From the NCBI GenBank assembly GCA_963824595.1, contig CAWGPY010000009.1:1-64000 (forward strand): a stretch of DNA of 64,000 nucleotides. The letters are read 5' to 3'. The notes below the pieces were generated by a model. It ran no database searches. It was not told where the DNA came from and saw only the letters and a list, made by a program, of their open reading frames with translations. Positions 1-10,560 of this stretch are shown piece by piece; within the stretch, counting starts at the first letter, position 1; the number at the start of each line of letters is the position of its first letter. The translations under genes and the position numbers were made by a program. This DNA comes from Cybelea sp963824595 (GTDB lineage Bacteria > Vulcanimicrobiota > Vulcanimicrobiia > Vulcanimicrobiales > Vulcanimicrobiaceae).

Positions 1-130
1 GCTGCTGCGCGAGTACGGGGGATCGCTTCGTAGCGAACTCGCCGGTCACGAGTACCTTCTACAGCGTCTCCTAGTCATACCGTCAGAACCCACCCAAAAA
101 GCCATTCTACGGGGGTTCGCGTGGTCGGAG

Positions 131-1255
131 TTAGGCTTTACCTATAATCGCGCTTTCAGATCGCGAGCTCCCGATCTTGCCGCTTAACGTTTCGGCGGAC
201 CATGTTCCGATGGGTCCCAATGTAATACCCCACGGCCCGCTATGAGGCGTCGGAATAGGGAACCCGGTAACCTCGCCAGGTTGAACGTACTCCCAGTAAT
301 GATTATACAGGCGATATGTCCGGCAGAAAACTCTTCGACGTAAAGGTTGCCGTCGCTGCCGACGGTGATACCCTTTGGACACGAGCCGCTCGGCAGCGCA
401 GCCTCGGCGCGTACGGCGCCCGACGTGTCGATCTGCGCAACCTTACCCGCAAGAAACTCGGTTGCGTAAAGATATCCGCCGGGGCCGGCGACGATAGCGG
501 CGGGGCCACCATGCTTTGGAAGAGTGAAATAAGATATTGTGTGATCGGGGATCGTGACCTCACCGTATCTTGTTGAACGTCTCGCCCGAACCATATGTTT
601 TCGTCGGGCCCAACGGCAATTGCAAACGGCGCATTGCCATTCTGAGTGGCGAATTCGTTCAATATCGTACCGCTCTTGTCTATTTCTCCTATCGCTCCCC
701 TCCGTTCGGTAAACCACAAGTTTCCGTCCGGCCCAAAACGATACTGCGGGGATGGCTGTACTTCGTAGGAAGATGATACACGCCGACAACGCCGCCCGAG
801 GCCGTCATTTGCCTGATCGAGCCGTACGGATCCGGAACGCCGTGCGATATGTGCAAGTATGTCTTGAGCGTCCCGCACGTAGCCCAGAGATCGCCGTCCG
901 GGCCGGTTACCACGTTTTGCGGGTGGAATGAGGCGCCCTCACCCTTTACTCTTAGGCTGAACTGGTTCGTGATCGTGCCGCCCGTCGTGATGCGGCCGAG
1001 CTTGCCCCAGCCGCGCTCGGCGAACCAGAGTGCCCCATCCGGCCCATTCGTTATCCCGACGGGAAAGGACTTTACCCTGGGCTCGTGAGGAGCGGTTATC
1101 GGATACTCCGCGAAAGTGCCGCTCGGAAGCTGCCGGTGTGCAGCGGTCGAGACTCTTTCCGGAAGCGTACCGCTTAGGCCGGCGTTGCCGCCGCAGCCCG
1201 CGGCCGTCAGCGATGCCAAAGATGTCGCCATAGCGTAAACGCGTAGGTGATTCAT
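131..1255 (-). pseudogene. Vgb-like (streptogramin lyase family) propeller lipoprotein, frameshifted
   Basis: The start at 1255 gives a short lipoprotein signal peptide with lipobox LTAAGC (Cys about residue 21) and follows an SD-like GGAGATGAG. The body contains repeated blades of the virginiamycin B lyase/NHL type: GPDGALWFAERG, GPDGNLWFTERR, GPDENIWFG, GPGGYLYATEF and GSDGNLYVEEF. The reading frame changes at least three times, near 737 (in a run of four A on the + strand), near 580 and near 310, while homology continues in each new frame. The intact product would be a secreted, lipid-anchored beta-propeller of about 370 residues; the family includes Vgb but also many proteins of unknown role, so no lyase activity is claimed. 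The breaks may be decay or base-calling indels. It lies 15 nt downstream of a small ORF, so the two are probably co-transcribed. Confidence 0.75.
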
Positions 1256-1270
1256 ACTCATCTCCATTTC

Positions 1271-1522
1271 TTACTTTTGCTCCATAAGGTGGCTGCTTCG
1301 AAGGATCAGCGACCACAGCTCGTAGGCATGGGGGGCCATCCACGACTCTCTAGCGTGAACGTTGGTGATGCGGCACTGGAGCTCTCCGTCCGCTCGTCTT
1401 AAGAAACGGAGGACGATCACATCCTTGCGCTCGCTCTCGTTAATGGCGTTCCTCCCGCCGCGATCCGCGGTCCGGGCGAGTATGAACGACCACGATAAAT
1501 CGAGACTAAATAGCAATGGCAT
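1271..1522 (-). CDS. Small hypothetical protein upstream of the Vgb-like gene
   Basis: An 83-residue ORF, not recognised. The central part (VIVLRFLRRADGELQCRITN) looks like an ordinary globular beta-rich segment; the first 30 residues are less convincing and the true start may be internal. Support comes from context: its stop lies 15 nt before the start of the Vgb-like lipoprotein gene on the same strand, with an SD-like sequence in the gap, as in a two-gene operon. It could also be a chance ORF. Confidence 0.4.
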   Translation of the reverse strand: MPLLFSLDLSWSFILARTADRGGRNAINESERKDVIVLRFLRRADGELQCRITNVHARESWMAPHAYELWSLILRSSHLMEQK

Positions 1523-1753
1523 TTAGCCACCATCTAGCCGTCAAATCGATGATTCCGGGTAATCGGCCGCCGTTTTCTCTACGAAGGAGGTCCCAGATGC
1601 CGCCGCGAGCGACGCGAGACACGCAGCAAAAGCTAGGCTCGCAAATTGTTCATTTTCATCTCCTCCAGTTCTGGGCGGTGCGAAAGGAGGGCGCCGGAGG
1701 TCGATAAATCGTGCCTAAATGGCAGGAGAAGCGTCGGCCGGGAGGCGACTCAG

Positions 1754-3497
1754 TTGAGGCTACTGGGAACGGCGGTCGTGGCTCTACTGACCGCTTGGGC
1801 GGCGTACTTTAGCCTCGCGCCCCTGCACGGGCTTTTCTGGCTGACGCCCGGCGAGTTCGACGTCACGGCCGACTCCAGCTTGAGAGTGACCGAGGTCGAT
1901 TCCGGCGGTGCGGCCGAGCGCGCCGGGATTCGAGTCGGCGACCGCTTCGCCCCCACGACCTCGTTCGAGAATCGCCTCTACCTCCAGTACGTGCGCAATC
2001 CGAAGCCCGGGCAGACGATCGCGCTGAGGACGGAGAACGAGCGCGGCTCCCGCACGGTCGAGATCACCGTGAAGCCGCAGGTATACGACGCGAAGGTCGT
2101 CGGTTATTATTTCGCAGGCGCAGTAATCAACCTGATATTCGTGCTCGTCGGCGCGAGCCTCGTGCTGTTGCGCCCGTCCAAAATGACCTGGGCGTTCTTC
2201 ATTTTCTCGATCGGAGCAGGCCCGGGGTTCGTGCTCGGCTACTACTGGCTTCCCACGGCTATTGTTTTCGCGAATGGCGTCTTCGCCGGCGTGCTGCGCT
2301 CAATCGGAATGGGTGCATTCCTCGTCTTCTGCGTGCGCGCGCCGGGAGACCGTGCCGCCGGGAGGTGGCGTTACCTCGAATTGGCGGGCGCGCCCGTCGT
2401 GATCGCGAGCTTGCTGCTGTGCAATGCCGCCGTCGACCTTTCCATCGCCGGCGCGCTCCACGTCGAATCATTCGCGCAGCCGCTTATGATGCTCATCGAA
2501 GATGCGACCTATCTCGCCGGCATCGTCGCGCTGGTGGCGACGTTCGCGAGGGAACATGGGACGGAGCATCTGCGCGCTGCCGTCATCATTGCGGGTCTGG
2601 TTCTCGGGCTTGGCGCGCGCGTTGTGGGCCGGCTGATCGATCAAGGCGGAAACGTGTACACCGGCGCGTCCATTCCGGACGCGGAGGCGCCTTGGCTGGT
2701 GTATACGTGGTTCGCAGCCGGAATGCTTCAGGTCGCGATCCCGCTGAGCGTCGCCTATGCCGTGATTCGCTATCACGCGCTGAACTTGGGGCTCGTCGCG
2801 AACCGGACGCTTGTTTACGGACTATTCCTGTGTGCGGGCTTCGCCGTCTTCGCTATGTTCGATTTTCTGCTCACCAAGCAGTTCGCGCGCAATCAGTTCG
2901 AGGTTGGGTTGGACATCGCCGTCGCCTTGGCGATCGGCCTCTCTTTTCAATTCGCATCCTCACGCGATCCGCCTGATCGATCGTGTCTTCTTGCCCGAGC
3001 GGTATCGAGCGACCGTTGCGCTCGACGCGCTCCGCGAGACGCTCGGCGTTATTCGCAGCGAGGACGCTCCCGATCGAACGATCGAAACGGTCGCGACGGA
3101 GCTGCGACTCTCTTCGCTCGCGGTCTTCAAGAAAACGCCTGACGGCGGGTTCGTTCGATACGCCTCTGCGGGCTGGCCCAAGGGGTCGGCGTGGCACGTC
3201 TACGCGGCGGATCCCCTCGCGCGATCGTTCGGCCATAAGGCGCGCGTGCGATCCATCGACAAAGCGCAGACCTCCGGGCTCAACGTGCCGGAGGAACCGA
3301 ATCGCCCCAGGATGGGCATGCTGTTATCGCCGCAGGCTCCCGGCGAAAGCCTGATCCTGGTCGGGGCGCACGCCGGCGGCCGGCGCCCCGATCAAGACGA
3401 GGTGCGCGGGATCGGCGCGTTACTTCGTGAGTTCGCGAGGAGCGGTATCGACAGGATCGGACCGGTCTCGCCCGCGGCCAGACGGATCGCTCCGTAG
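1754..3497 (+). pseudogene. PDZ / 7TM / GAF-like membrane sensor, one frameshift
   Basis: The chosen start is TTG 1754, preceded by GGGAGG about 10 nt upstream; it places one transmembrane segment (LLGTAVVALLTAWAAYF) at the N terminus. A PDZ-like domain follows (VDSGGAAERAGIRVGDRF), then about seven hydrophobic segments and a cytoplasmic GAF-like tail (LDRVFLPERYRA to EVRGIGALLREFA). At 2954 an extra G between codons TTC and CAT moves translation out of frame; removing it joins QF to HPHAIRLIDRVF without loss. No histidine kinase, GGDEF or other output domain follows. The protein is a paralogue in architecture of the intact sensor at 14657-16441. Its 3' end overlaps by about 105 bp the convergent regulator gene. 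The single clean insertion suggests either a recent mutation or a sequence error. Confidence 0.7.
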
Positions 3498-6391
3498 TGA
3501 TGTTTCTGCTGGGCCGCGCGCGTCTCGAGCGCGGCGTTCCCGGCGGCGCGACAGGCCAGCTCGATTTGCGCGTACGCGCGATCGGCGTCGAACGGCACCT
3601 CGTGCGCGCGTTCTTCGGCCGCGTCCAGGGCGCAGCGTAGAAGCGGCTCAACGTCGCCGCTTCCCAGTCGAGCCGCAACGCGAGCGCGGGTGACCTCCAG
3701 TGGTACGTTCCAAGGGAAGGCGGGTTGCGCGCTGCCAAGGGTGGATGCGAGAGCAGCCGCGGCGGCCTCCGCGTCGCCCGCGCCGTCTCGCGACAGGAGC
3801 GCTTCGATGCGCAGGGCCGCGAGTGTTGTGCATCTCACGGGTGAATCGCGGCACGCGGCATCCAGTGAGGCCGCGACGTCGAGTACGTCGCTCCAGCGTT
3901 CCTCGTCGAGCGTGATCAGCCCGCGAAGGATGGCGTTGAAGAATTTCTCCGGCGGAGAGGCGCGGCCGTCGCCCTGGACGGCCGCTTCGAGGTCGCGCTT
4001 CGCCTCTTCGCCCCGCCCTCGAACGTACGAAAGGAGGGCCGTTACGGCGTGGTGATTGCTCCGCGCGGCCGCGCCGGACCGTTGCGCGAGCTCGAGGCTC
4101 GTCGCGGCGAAGCGCGCTGCGTTCTCAATGTCCCACCACGCGCAACAGGCCAGCAGCGACTCACCAACGGCCGACTGTGCGAGGGGCCAGTCGCGGGCGG
4201 CGACCGCGAGGTCGCACGCCTCGCGTGCGCGGCTCAGCGCGGTGGCCTTGTCGCTGCCGATGCGCGCTGCGGCGGCCAGGCCGACGAGCGCCGCCGCCAG
4301 CATCGAACCGCCGTCAGCGCCGTGCGCTATCCCGTCCGCCTCGTCTAGATCGTTATTCGCCAAATCCCAGTCGCAGATCCATTGGTGGCATTCGGCGCGG
4401 CCGATCAGGGCGCGCGCCAAAACGTTGGGAGATTTGAGGGCGCGCGCGAGGCCGACGGCCAGATCGGCATCCCCGAGCGCCGCTCTGCTCTCTCCGAGGA
4501 GAAAGCGCGCCCTCGATCTGGTGCCGTGGAGCGCCGCCAGCAAGTTATCACGTTCGGCGAACGCTCGAGTTGCTCCAGTGCCGTCAGCGCCGAGTCACAT
4601 GCGGCGATGCAATTGTGGAGGGCGAATCCCTCCATGGCATCGGTCGCGACGCGCAGCAGCGTGCTCGCGGCTTCGGCGATCTCGCCGGCTGCAAGCAGAT
4701 GCGAAGCGACGCGGGCCAGCGCATCGCGTCTCGCGTTTCGGAGCAGCGACTCGGCAAAGCGCCGGTGAATTCGAACCGCCCGCCCGGCGTTGAGGTGGTC
4801 CTCCGCGACCTCGCGGATCAGATCGTGCGAGAACTCGAACTGTGGTCCGACCTGCGGCTGACGAATAAGGCCAAGTGAGAGGAGATCGTCCAAGGCGTCG
4901 AGCAGCGGCTCCTCATCGAGGGTCAGTACGGAACCCAAGTCCGACGCCGTCGCCGTCGGCTCGAGCGCCAACGCCCCGGCGACCGTCGCCGGGGTGTTTC
5001 CGCGAGCCAGGAGCCGGGCCTCGATGAACGTGCGAACGCTGCCGGGCAGCGGCAGCGATTCATCGAACTTCTCGGTAACGAACCACGCGCGCGACCGGCG
5101 CTCTAGCGCGCCGCCCTCGACCAGCGCTTCGAGCAGCCGCGCGACATACAGTGGGTGCCCTCCGGTGCGCTCGAAGAGCTTGGCCGAAACACCGGAGAGG
5201 TCAGATCCCGCCGCCTGGCGCAGCGCGCCTTCGACGTCGGCGCGGCTGAGTGGGCCGAGCACCACGTCGAACGGCGCGCTCGGCTCTAATCGCGACCGTA
5301 ACGTGGCTCGCGCTTCGGGCCGCGTGGCAATTACGAAACACGTGCCTCCGGCGGTTGCATTGACGAAATCCGAAAAGAAGGACAGGCCGTCGCCTTCGAG
5401 ATGCTGTGCATCGTCGATCACGACGGTGACGGGGGCCGCCGATGCCGACACCGCGCCCCAAGCGTTGCCGAGGTTTTCTCGATCCTCGCCGCCACAATGC
5501 ACTTCGACGACGCGCATGCGCTCCGGCGCGATTCGGGCGAGATTGGCCAGCAGCGTCGATTTTCCGATTCCGGCATCACCGTGAACAAGCGTAACGCTGC
5601 CCGTGCCGGCCGCACAGCCGGCAAAACGCTCTGCCAAGAACCGTAGCTCGTCGTCGCGCGCCACAAACGGAATCTTCAGGTCCGAATGCGGATCGTCTCG
5701 TGGCCGTTGGAGCGTTCCGAATCGCTCCTCGAACTCTTCGGACGGTGCTGCTCCGACCTCTTCCAAGGCGCGCCGGCAGCGTTCGACGAGAATCGCTGCA
5801 GCCAGCGTCCGGCCGGCTTCCAGATGAGAGCCTATTAACGTCGCATATGCCGCCTCGTCGTATGGGTTTCGTCCGATCAACTGCTCGGCCGCAGAAGTAC
5901 TGCCAAACTTCTTCGTGGCGCGACTTAATAGCATCTCGTAGGCGAACGAAATGCGCTCTCGTTCGGCTACGGGCCAGTCGTCGAAATCGCCTTCTAGAAA
6001 ATCGCCGCAGTACAGGGACAGCGCCTCCTCGGCGGCATTCTCATCGGACCGTTCGTCGAGATCCAGGAGCCGGTCGACGTCAAAATCAACCTCCGCATGC
6101 CAACGCACGACCGTACGGTCCGCGCGTATGACGTCGTCGGGATTCAGACCTGCATTTCTAAAGATCCGGCGCACCGACCACACCGTGGCGTTCAAATTGT
6201 CCGCGGCCTCGCTGAGGATCAAAGTCGCGCCAAAAGACTTCCAACAGCTGCTCGCGCGACACATCTGCGAGGCGATGCATCACAAGATAGGCAATCAGCG
6301 CCCGCGCTTTCTTTGTTGGGGGAACGGCGAAGCGGTGACCATTATGCGTTAAGACGAATTCGCCCAACGTTTTGAGCGCGATCGCGGCCAT
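3392..6391 (-). pseudogene. BTAD/AAA-type transcriptional regulator (SARP/LuxR-like large ATPase), two frameshifts
   Basis: Reconstructed, the product is about 1000 residues. The N terminus (LKTLGEFVLTHNGHRFAV, then TKKARALIAYLVM) is a winged-helix DNA-binding domain, followed by a bacterial transcriptional activator (BTAD) TPR domain and an AAA/STAND ATPase. The ATPase has Walker A GDAGIGKST, Walker B VTVVIDDAQ and a helical C-terminal repeat region. Two frame breaks interrupt it. One is an extra G at 6202 between codons CGC and GAC, inside the winged helix. The other is near 4545-4575, where one base appears to be missing between LEQLE and ERDNLLAALHG. Start 6391 lies 76 bp from the divergent TonB-dependent receptor start, suggesting it controls that gene in response to a signal sensed through the STAND module. 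It may be functional if the indels are errors. Confidence 0.75.
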
Positions 6392-6467
6392 GTCTCATGA
6401 TACAGCGAGCCGGATTGGGGTGCAAGAAACCAAAGGTCCGGCGAGGCGGGAATCGAAGGCTGGTTTC

Positions 6468-9400
6468 ATGCGGGGACGTTTGTCCCTCGTCGTCGCGATG
6501 GCGCTAGCGTCGCTCGTCGGCGCTGCTTGCGCGGTCGCGGGCACCACCGGCGCGATCGTGGGAACCGTCGTGACGAGCGGCGGCGCGCCGGTTACCGGAG
6601 CGCGCGTTTCGGCGCTGAGCCCTTCACAGACCACTACTATGACGACCGATGCGGAGGGCCGCTTTGCGCTGCTCTCTCTCGCACCCGACGTCTACGCTAT
6701 TACGATTTCCAAGGTCGGATTCGAGACCTCGACGACGACGGGCATTTTGGTGCTCGCGGATCAGGTGCAAATTCTGCGCTTTAACATACGCGCCGCGCCG
6801 AAGACCATCGCGACCGTGAAGACGCGCTCGACTCTGGACGTCGTCAGACCTGGAACCACGTCGGATGTCTATCCGGTCGGCCCGGCGATGACGCAGGCAG
6901 CGCAGGGCGTCGGGGGAGGCGGAAACTTGAACAACGCTTACTCCGCCATCGCGGCCGTTCCCGGTACGTTCGTGCCCCCCAGTCAGCAGGGCTGGAATCA
7001 AGTCGTCTACGTTCGCGGCGGGAACTTCGATCAAGTGGGCTACGAGTTCGACGGCGTTCCGATAAACCGTTCGTTCGATAATTTCCCGGGCGGAACGCTC
7101 GGGACGCTAGGTCAACAGCAGCTGCAAGTCTATGCCGGCGGCGGCGCAGCGGGCGAGAGCGCGAGTGGCCTCGCAGGTTTCATCAACCAGGTCATCAAGA
7201 CCGGCACGTATCCGGGTTATGGGGTTCTGAACGCCGGCGTGGGAACGCCTTCGTACTATCACGGACTGCAAGTCGAGATCGGCGGCGCAACGCCCGATCG
7301 GCTCTTCTCGTACTACCTCGGCGTAAGCGGCTACGATCAGACGTACCGCTATCTCGATCAGTTCAACGGCGCCTCGCTCGGAGGCACGTGGGGCTTTCCC
7401 GTCGTCGCCGCCAACACGTCGAACCTGCTCAACCTCCCCGGCGTCTATCCGACTTGCGGGTTCGTCCCGCCGCTCGGCGCCGGCTTCTACGCCGGACCCG
7501 ACGCGTCTCCGATCTACGATCCCTTTTCGCTGCGTCCCGGCCAGCCCGCATATATCGCGCTCCCCACCGGCGTGCACAAGGATCCGGGATGCTATCAAGC
7601 GGTCTCTCCGGCCTGGAGCAGCTACTCGAACATCGATGATCGCGAGACCGTTTTTAACGCCCACGTGGGTGTGCCGCACCGCCACGACTCCGGGCGGGAC
7701 GACGTGCAGCTCATGTACGACAACGACCTGCTCTTCACTCAAATCTACAGCTCGCAAGATGACACCGGGCCGCATCTTTTCTACCAGCTCAATCAGCTCA
7801 ATCTATATCGTAGCGGCTTGCCGCTGTCGCGGGCAGCGCCCGCGGTATGGGGCGACGCCGTGACGTGGCCCTCGGGCATCTATTTCGGCGAGAGCGCCGC
7901 CGGCGTGCGCGCGATTGCGTACTTCGCGCCTTCGAGCCCCGGCGACCGATGCGCAAACGTAACGCCCGAGGCTGCGCCCGGCACGCCGCCAGCCGTCCCC
8001 GGGGCCTGCGCCGGCGGTATCTTCTCCGCGATCCCCCTCGATACGCGCGAGGGCTTCGAGAACGACGCGTCCATCGTTAAGCTGCAATACCAGCATAACA
8101 TCGGTGCCGACGCGTACGTGAGGCTCTACGGCTATGCGTTCTACAGCGATTGGCTGGTCAACGGCCCCCTGTCGCTGGCGTCGGGCCTCGAGGGCTTCGA
8201 CGACCTCGTCTACGACTTCGAGATGAGCTCGCACACGCGCGGCGTTGCCCTGGCGGCCGCCGATCAGCTCGGCGCCAAGCACCTCTTGACGTTCGACGCC
8301 AACTACACGACCGCGATCACGCCCAGCTATAACAACACGACGTTTATCAATTCGACGGACTCGATCGCAACCAGCTACACGAACGGCACGGCGTGCTTCG
8401 AGCCGACGACGGGAACCCGAGCGCCGTGCAACGACGCATCGACCAGCAGCACCTTCGCGCAGCCCACGCGCCCCGTACGCGTGCCGGTACCGGGGGCATC
8501 GTGGAGGATCACCTATACCGGCACCAGCGGGTTCGAACGGCAAGTAGTGCCGCAATTTACGACGCTCGGGCTGCAGGATCTCTGGAATCCCGCCGAGCGG
8601 TTGAACGTGGAGCTCGGCCTCCGCGCCGCGGTCTACCGGTACGTTCTGGGCAACACCTCGAACGACGGTCAAAACTTTTGGTATCGCGCCGGCCAGAACG
8701 AGTTTTGCTATAATCCCCAAACGCTGCAGCCCTACGTCGTGCCGGCGCCGCCGGCCAGCGGGCTGCCGGCGGCGCTGTTCGTCGGCTTCGACTGCCCGAT
8801 CGACTCGTCGATCCCCGCGCGCCCGGTCCAGACCGTGCACCCCGACGGGAAAGGCGGACATCTGCTGCTGAGCAACACGTACTCGCCGGAATACACGCTC
8901 GATGCGATCACGCCGCGGCTCGGCGCGACCTACACGGTGAGCAGCGACACCGTGCTTCGATTCTCGGCCGGCCGATACGCGCAGCAGCCTCCCGTCTATC
9001 AGATTCAGTACCAGGCGAAGCAGAACAATCTCGCTTATCAACTCTTTCGAGCCTTCTGGCAGTACGGCTTCACGACGCCGCTCCACGACTCGCAGGTGCA
9101 GTTCTCGAACAACTTCGACGCATCGGTAGAGCACCGCTTCAAGGGCACGAGCGTCTCGCTCAAGCTGACGCCGTTCTATCGCCACGCAACCAATCAGATC
9201 TACCCGATCTCGCTGCCTTTTAGCTCGATCGGCGGCCTGAACAGCGGCACCGAGCGAGTCGACGGGATCGAGCTGCAGCTCAACGGGGGCGACCTCAGCA
9301 GGAACGGGCTGTCGTTCTCGATCGCCTACACCTACACGAACGCGGCCGAGACGTGGGGAGACTATCGGGGAACCACGATCGATCCGGTCGATTCGTATAA

Positions 9401-10256
9401 CCAGGACATAGCGAACTTCAACGGCTTGACAAGGGCCGGCGGCGGAACGCAATGCTACGAGACCGATCGGGCCGGCAACGTCGTTCTCGACCCGAGCTGC
9501 AGGCGGCTGAGCCCCGGCTACAACGCGCCAATCTGGAATCCGTACTATTCGATGAAGCCGCAGCCGTTGCTGGATCGCACGGGCTGGTACGCGCCGGGCC
9601 TCGACTTCCCATACGTTTCGCCCAACGTTGCCAGCGCCGTCGTTAGCTACAAGCACGCGGCCTTCACCGTCACCCCGGCCGTAACGTTCAATGAGGGCGT
9701 TCCGTACGGGAACCCCGCCGACGTCGTCGGGTTGGATCCCCGTACGTGCAGGAAGAACTCGCATCAGATGCAGGGGGGCATCGCCACATCCAATCCGCTG
9801 CAGGCCGACTACACGACCTGCGCGCTCGCCGATACGCAGAACGGAACGTCACCGGGCACGCTCTTCGTCCCGAATCCGACCACCGGAACCTTCGACACCT
9901 TCGGGGCGTTCAGGCAGCCGTCCCAGCTGAACCTTGGCGTTTCGGTGGCCTATGCGATCTCGCCGTCGATCGAGGCGGACGTCCTGCTCGCGAACCTGAT
10001 CAATGCCTGCTTCGGCGGATCGTCGACCCCTTGGAGCCGGCAGTATCCGCCGAACGCCTTCACGTGCGGATACATCGCCAACGGCTACTACGTTTCGGAC
10101 TTCTACAACGGCACGTCGCCGAACGATCGCAAGGCCAATGGTGTGGCGCTCAATCCCGCCTTCGCGCAACCGTTCATCCCGGCATGGGCGGATACGAACT
10201 CGGAAGTGATACCGAATCCTTTTAACCTCTATCTGCAGGTCAGATTCAAGCTGTGA
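6468..10256 (+). CDS. TonB-dependent outer-membrane receptor with carboxypeptidase-regulatory-like N-terminal domain
   Basis: A 1262-residue protein from ATG 6468, chosen because it places a typical signal peptide (LSLVVAMALASLVGAACAVAG) at the N terminus; an upstream ATG at 6372 in the same frame adds a non-signal 32 residues. Residues about 27-110 form a CarboxypepD_reg-like beta-sandwich (GAIVGTVVTSGGAPVTGARV, DAEGRFALLSLAPDVYAI), as in Oar-type receptors. A plug domain follows (VYVRGGNFDQVGYEFDGVPI, GLAGFINQVIKTG), then a long barrel rich in alternating aromatic strands, ending QVRFKL. Such proteins import large or scarce substrates using TonB-ExbBD energy; the substrate cannot be told from sequence. 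It is divergent from the BTAD/AAA regulator gene, its likely controller. The gene is intact, unlike its neighbours to the left, and shows that the organism has an outer membrane. Confidence 0.9.
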   Translation: MRGRLSLVVAMALASLVGAACAVAGTTGAIVGTVVTSGGAPVTGARVSALSPSQTTTMTTDAEGRFALLSLAPDVYAITISKVGFETSTTTGILVLADQVQILRFNIRAAPKTIATVKTRSTLDVVRPGTTSDVYPVGPAMTQAAQGVGGGGNLNNAYSAIAAVPGTFVPPSQQGWNQVVYVRGGNFDQVGYEFDGVPINRSFDNFPGGTLGTLGQQQLQVYAGGGAAGESASGLAGFINQVIKTGTYPGYGVLNAGVGTPSYYHGLQVEIGGATPDRLFSYYLGVSGYDQTYRYLDQFNGASLGGTWGFPVVAANTSNLLNLPGVYPTCGFVPPLGAGFYAGPDASPIYDPFSLRPGQPAYIALPTGVHKDPGCYQAVSPAWSSYSNIDDRETVFNAHVGVPHRHDSGRDDVQLMYDNDLLFTQIYSSQDDTGPHLFYQLNQLNLYRSGLPLSRAAPAVWGDAVTWPSGIYFGESAAGVRAIAYFAPSSPGDRCANVTPEAAPGTPPAVPGACAGGIFSAIPLDTREGFENDASIVKLQYQHNIGADAYVRLYGYAFYSDWLVNGPLSLASGLEGFDDLVYDFEMSSHTRGVALAAADQLGAKHLLTFDANYTTAITPSYNNTTFINSTDSIATSYTNGTACFEPTTGTRAPCNDASTSSTFAQPTRPVRVPVPGASWRITYTGTSGFERQVVPQFTTLGLQDLWNPAERLNVELGLRAAVYRYVLGNTSNDGQNFWYRAGQNEFCYNPQTLQPYVVPAPPASGLPAALFVGFDCPIDSSIPARPVQTVHPDGKGGHLLLSNTYSPEYTLDAITPRLGATYTVSSDTVLRFSAGRYAQQPPVYQIQYQAKQNNLAYQLFRAFWQYGFTTPLHDSQVQFSNNFDASVEHRFKGTSVSLKLTPFYRHATNQIYPISLPFSSIGGLNSGTERVDGIELQLNGGDLSRNGLSFSIAYTYTNAAETWGDYRGTTIDPVDSYNQDIANFNGLTRAGGGTQCYETDRAGNVVLDPSCRRLSPGYNAPIWNPYYSMKPQPLLDRTGWYAPGLDFPYVSPNVASAVVSYKHAAFTVTPAVTFNEGVPYGNPADVVGLDPRTCRKNSHQMQGGIATSNPLQADYTTCALADTQNGTSPGTLFVPNPTTGTFDTFGAFRQPSQLNLGVSVAYAISPSIEADVLLANLINACFGGSSTPWSRQYPPNAFTCGYIANGYYVSDFYNGTSPNDRKANGVALNPAFAQPFIPAWADTNSEVIPNPFNLYLQVRFKL

Positions 10257-10458
10257 TCGCTCAAAGGCCTCCGCAGGCGCGCGCGAAACAGGCCGAAAAA
10301 TAAGCCGGCGCGAGGGCGTTCAAAGAGGCGCAGCTCAGGCCGTTTTCATCGACCACGGCCACGAAATGGCCACAAGAGCAGCTGGTCGTGCCAAGGCCGA
10401 ATGCCGGTCGCGCAAGAAGCCGTGTCTAATATCGTGTCCAATATAACGTCACGCGTGC

Positions 10459-10536
10459 GCGCCCGTAGCTCAAACTGGATAGAGCAGGGGACTCCTAAGC
10501 CCAAGGTTGCCAGTTCGATTCTGGCCGGGCGCACCA
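10459..10536 (+). tRNA. tRNA-Arg (anticodon CCT)
   Basis: The acceptor stem pairs GCGCCCG (10459-10465) with CGGGCGC (10526-10532), followed by A and an encoded CCA (10534-10536). D-arm AGCTC...GAGC, anticodon loop CTCCTAA and T-loop TTCGATT are all present. The anticodon stem is short and has mismatches at its ends, but the CCT triplet is clear. The 200 bp before it (10257-10458) contain no gene I can support. Confidence 0.93.
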
Positions 10537-10560
10537 TACTGAGTTGCTCAGAGACGGGAG

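Noticed and set aside
2940..2970. Programmed frameshift in the PDZ/7TM/GAF gene
   Set aside because: There is no slippery heptamer, SD-like stimulator or downstream pseudoknot that I can see; a single extra G explains the break.
7803..9764. 653-codon open frame antisense to the TonB-dependent receptor
   Set aside because: Shadow of a high-GC gene. The sense frame has signal peptide, plug and barrel features; the antisense product is Arg/Val-rich without motifs.
10346..10537. Small minus-strand ORF covering the tRNA-Arg
   Set aside because: It is the usual spurious antisense translation of a tRNA gene (MVRPARIELATLGLG type), not a protein.
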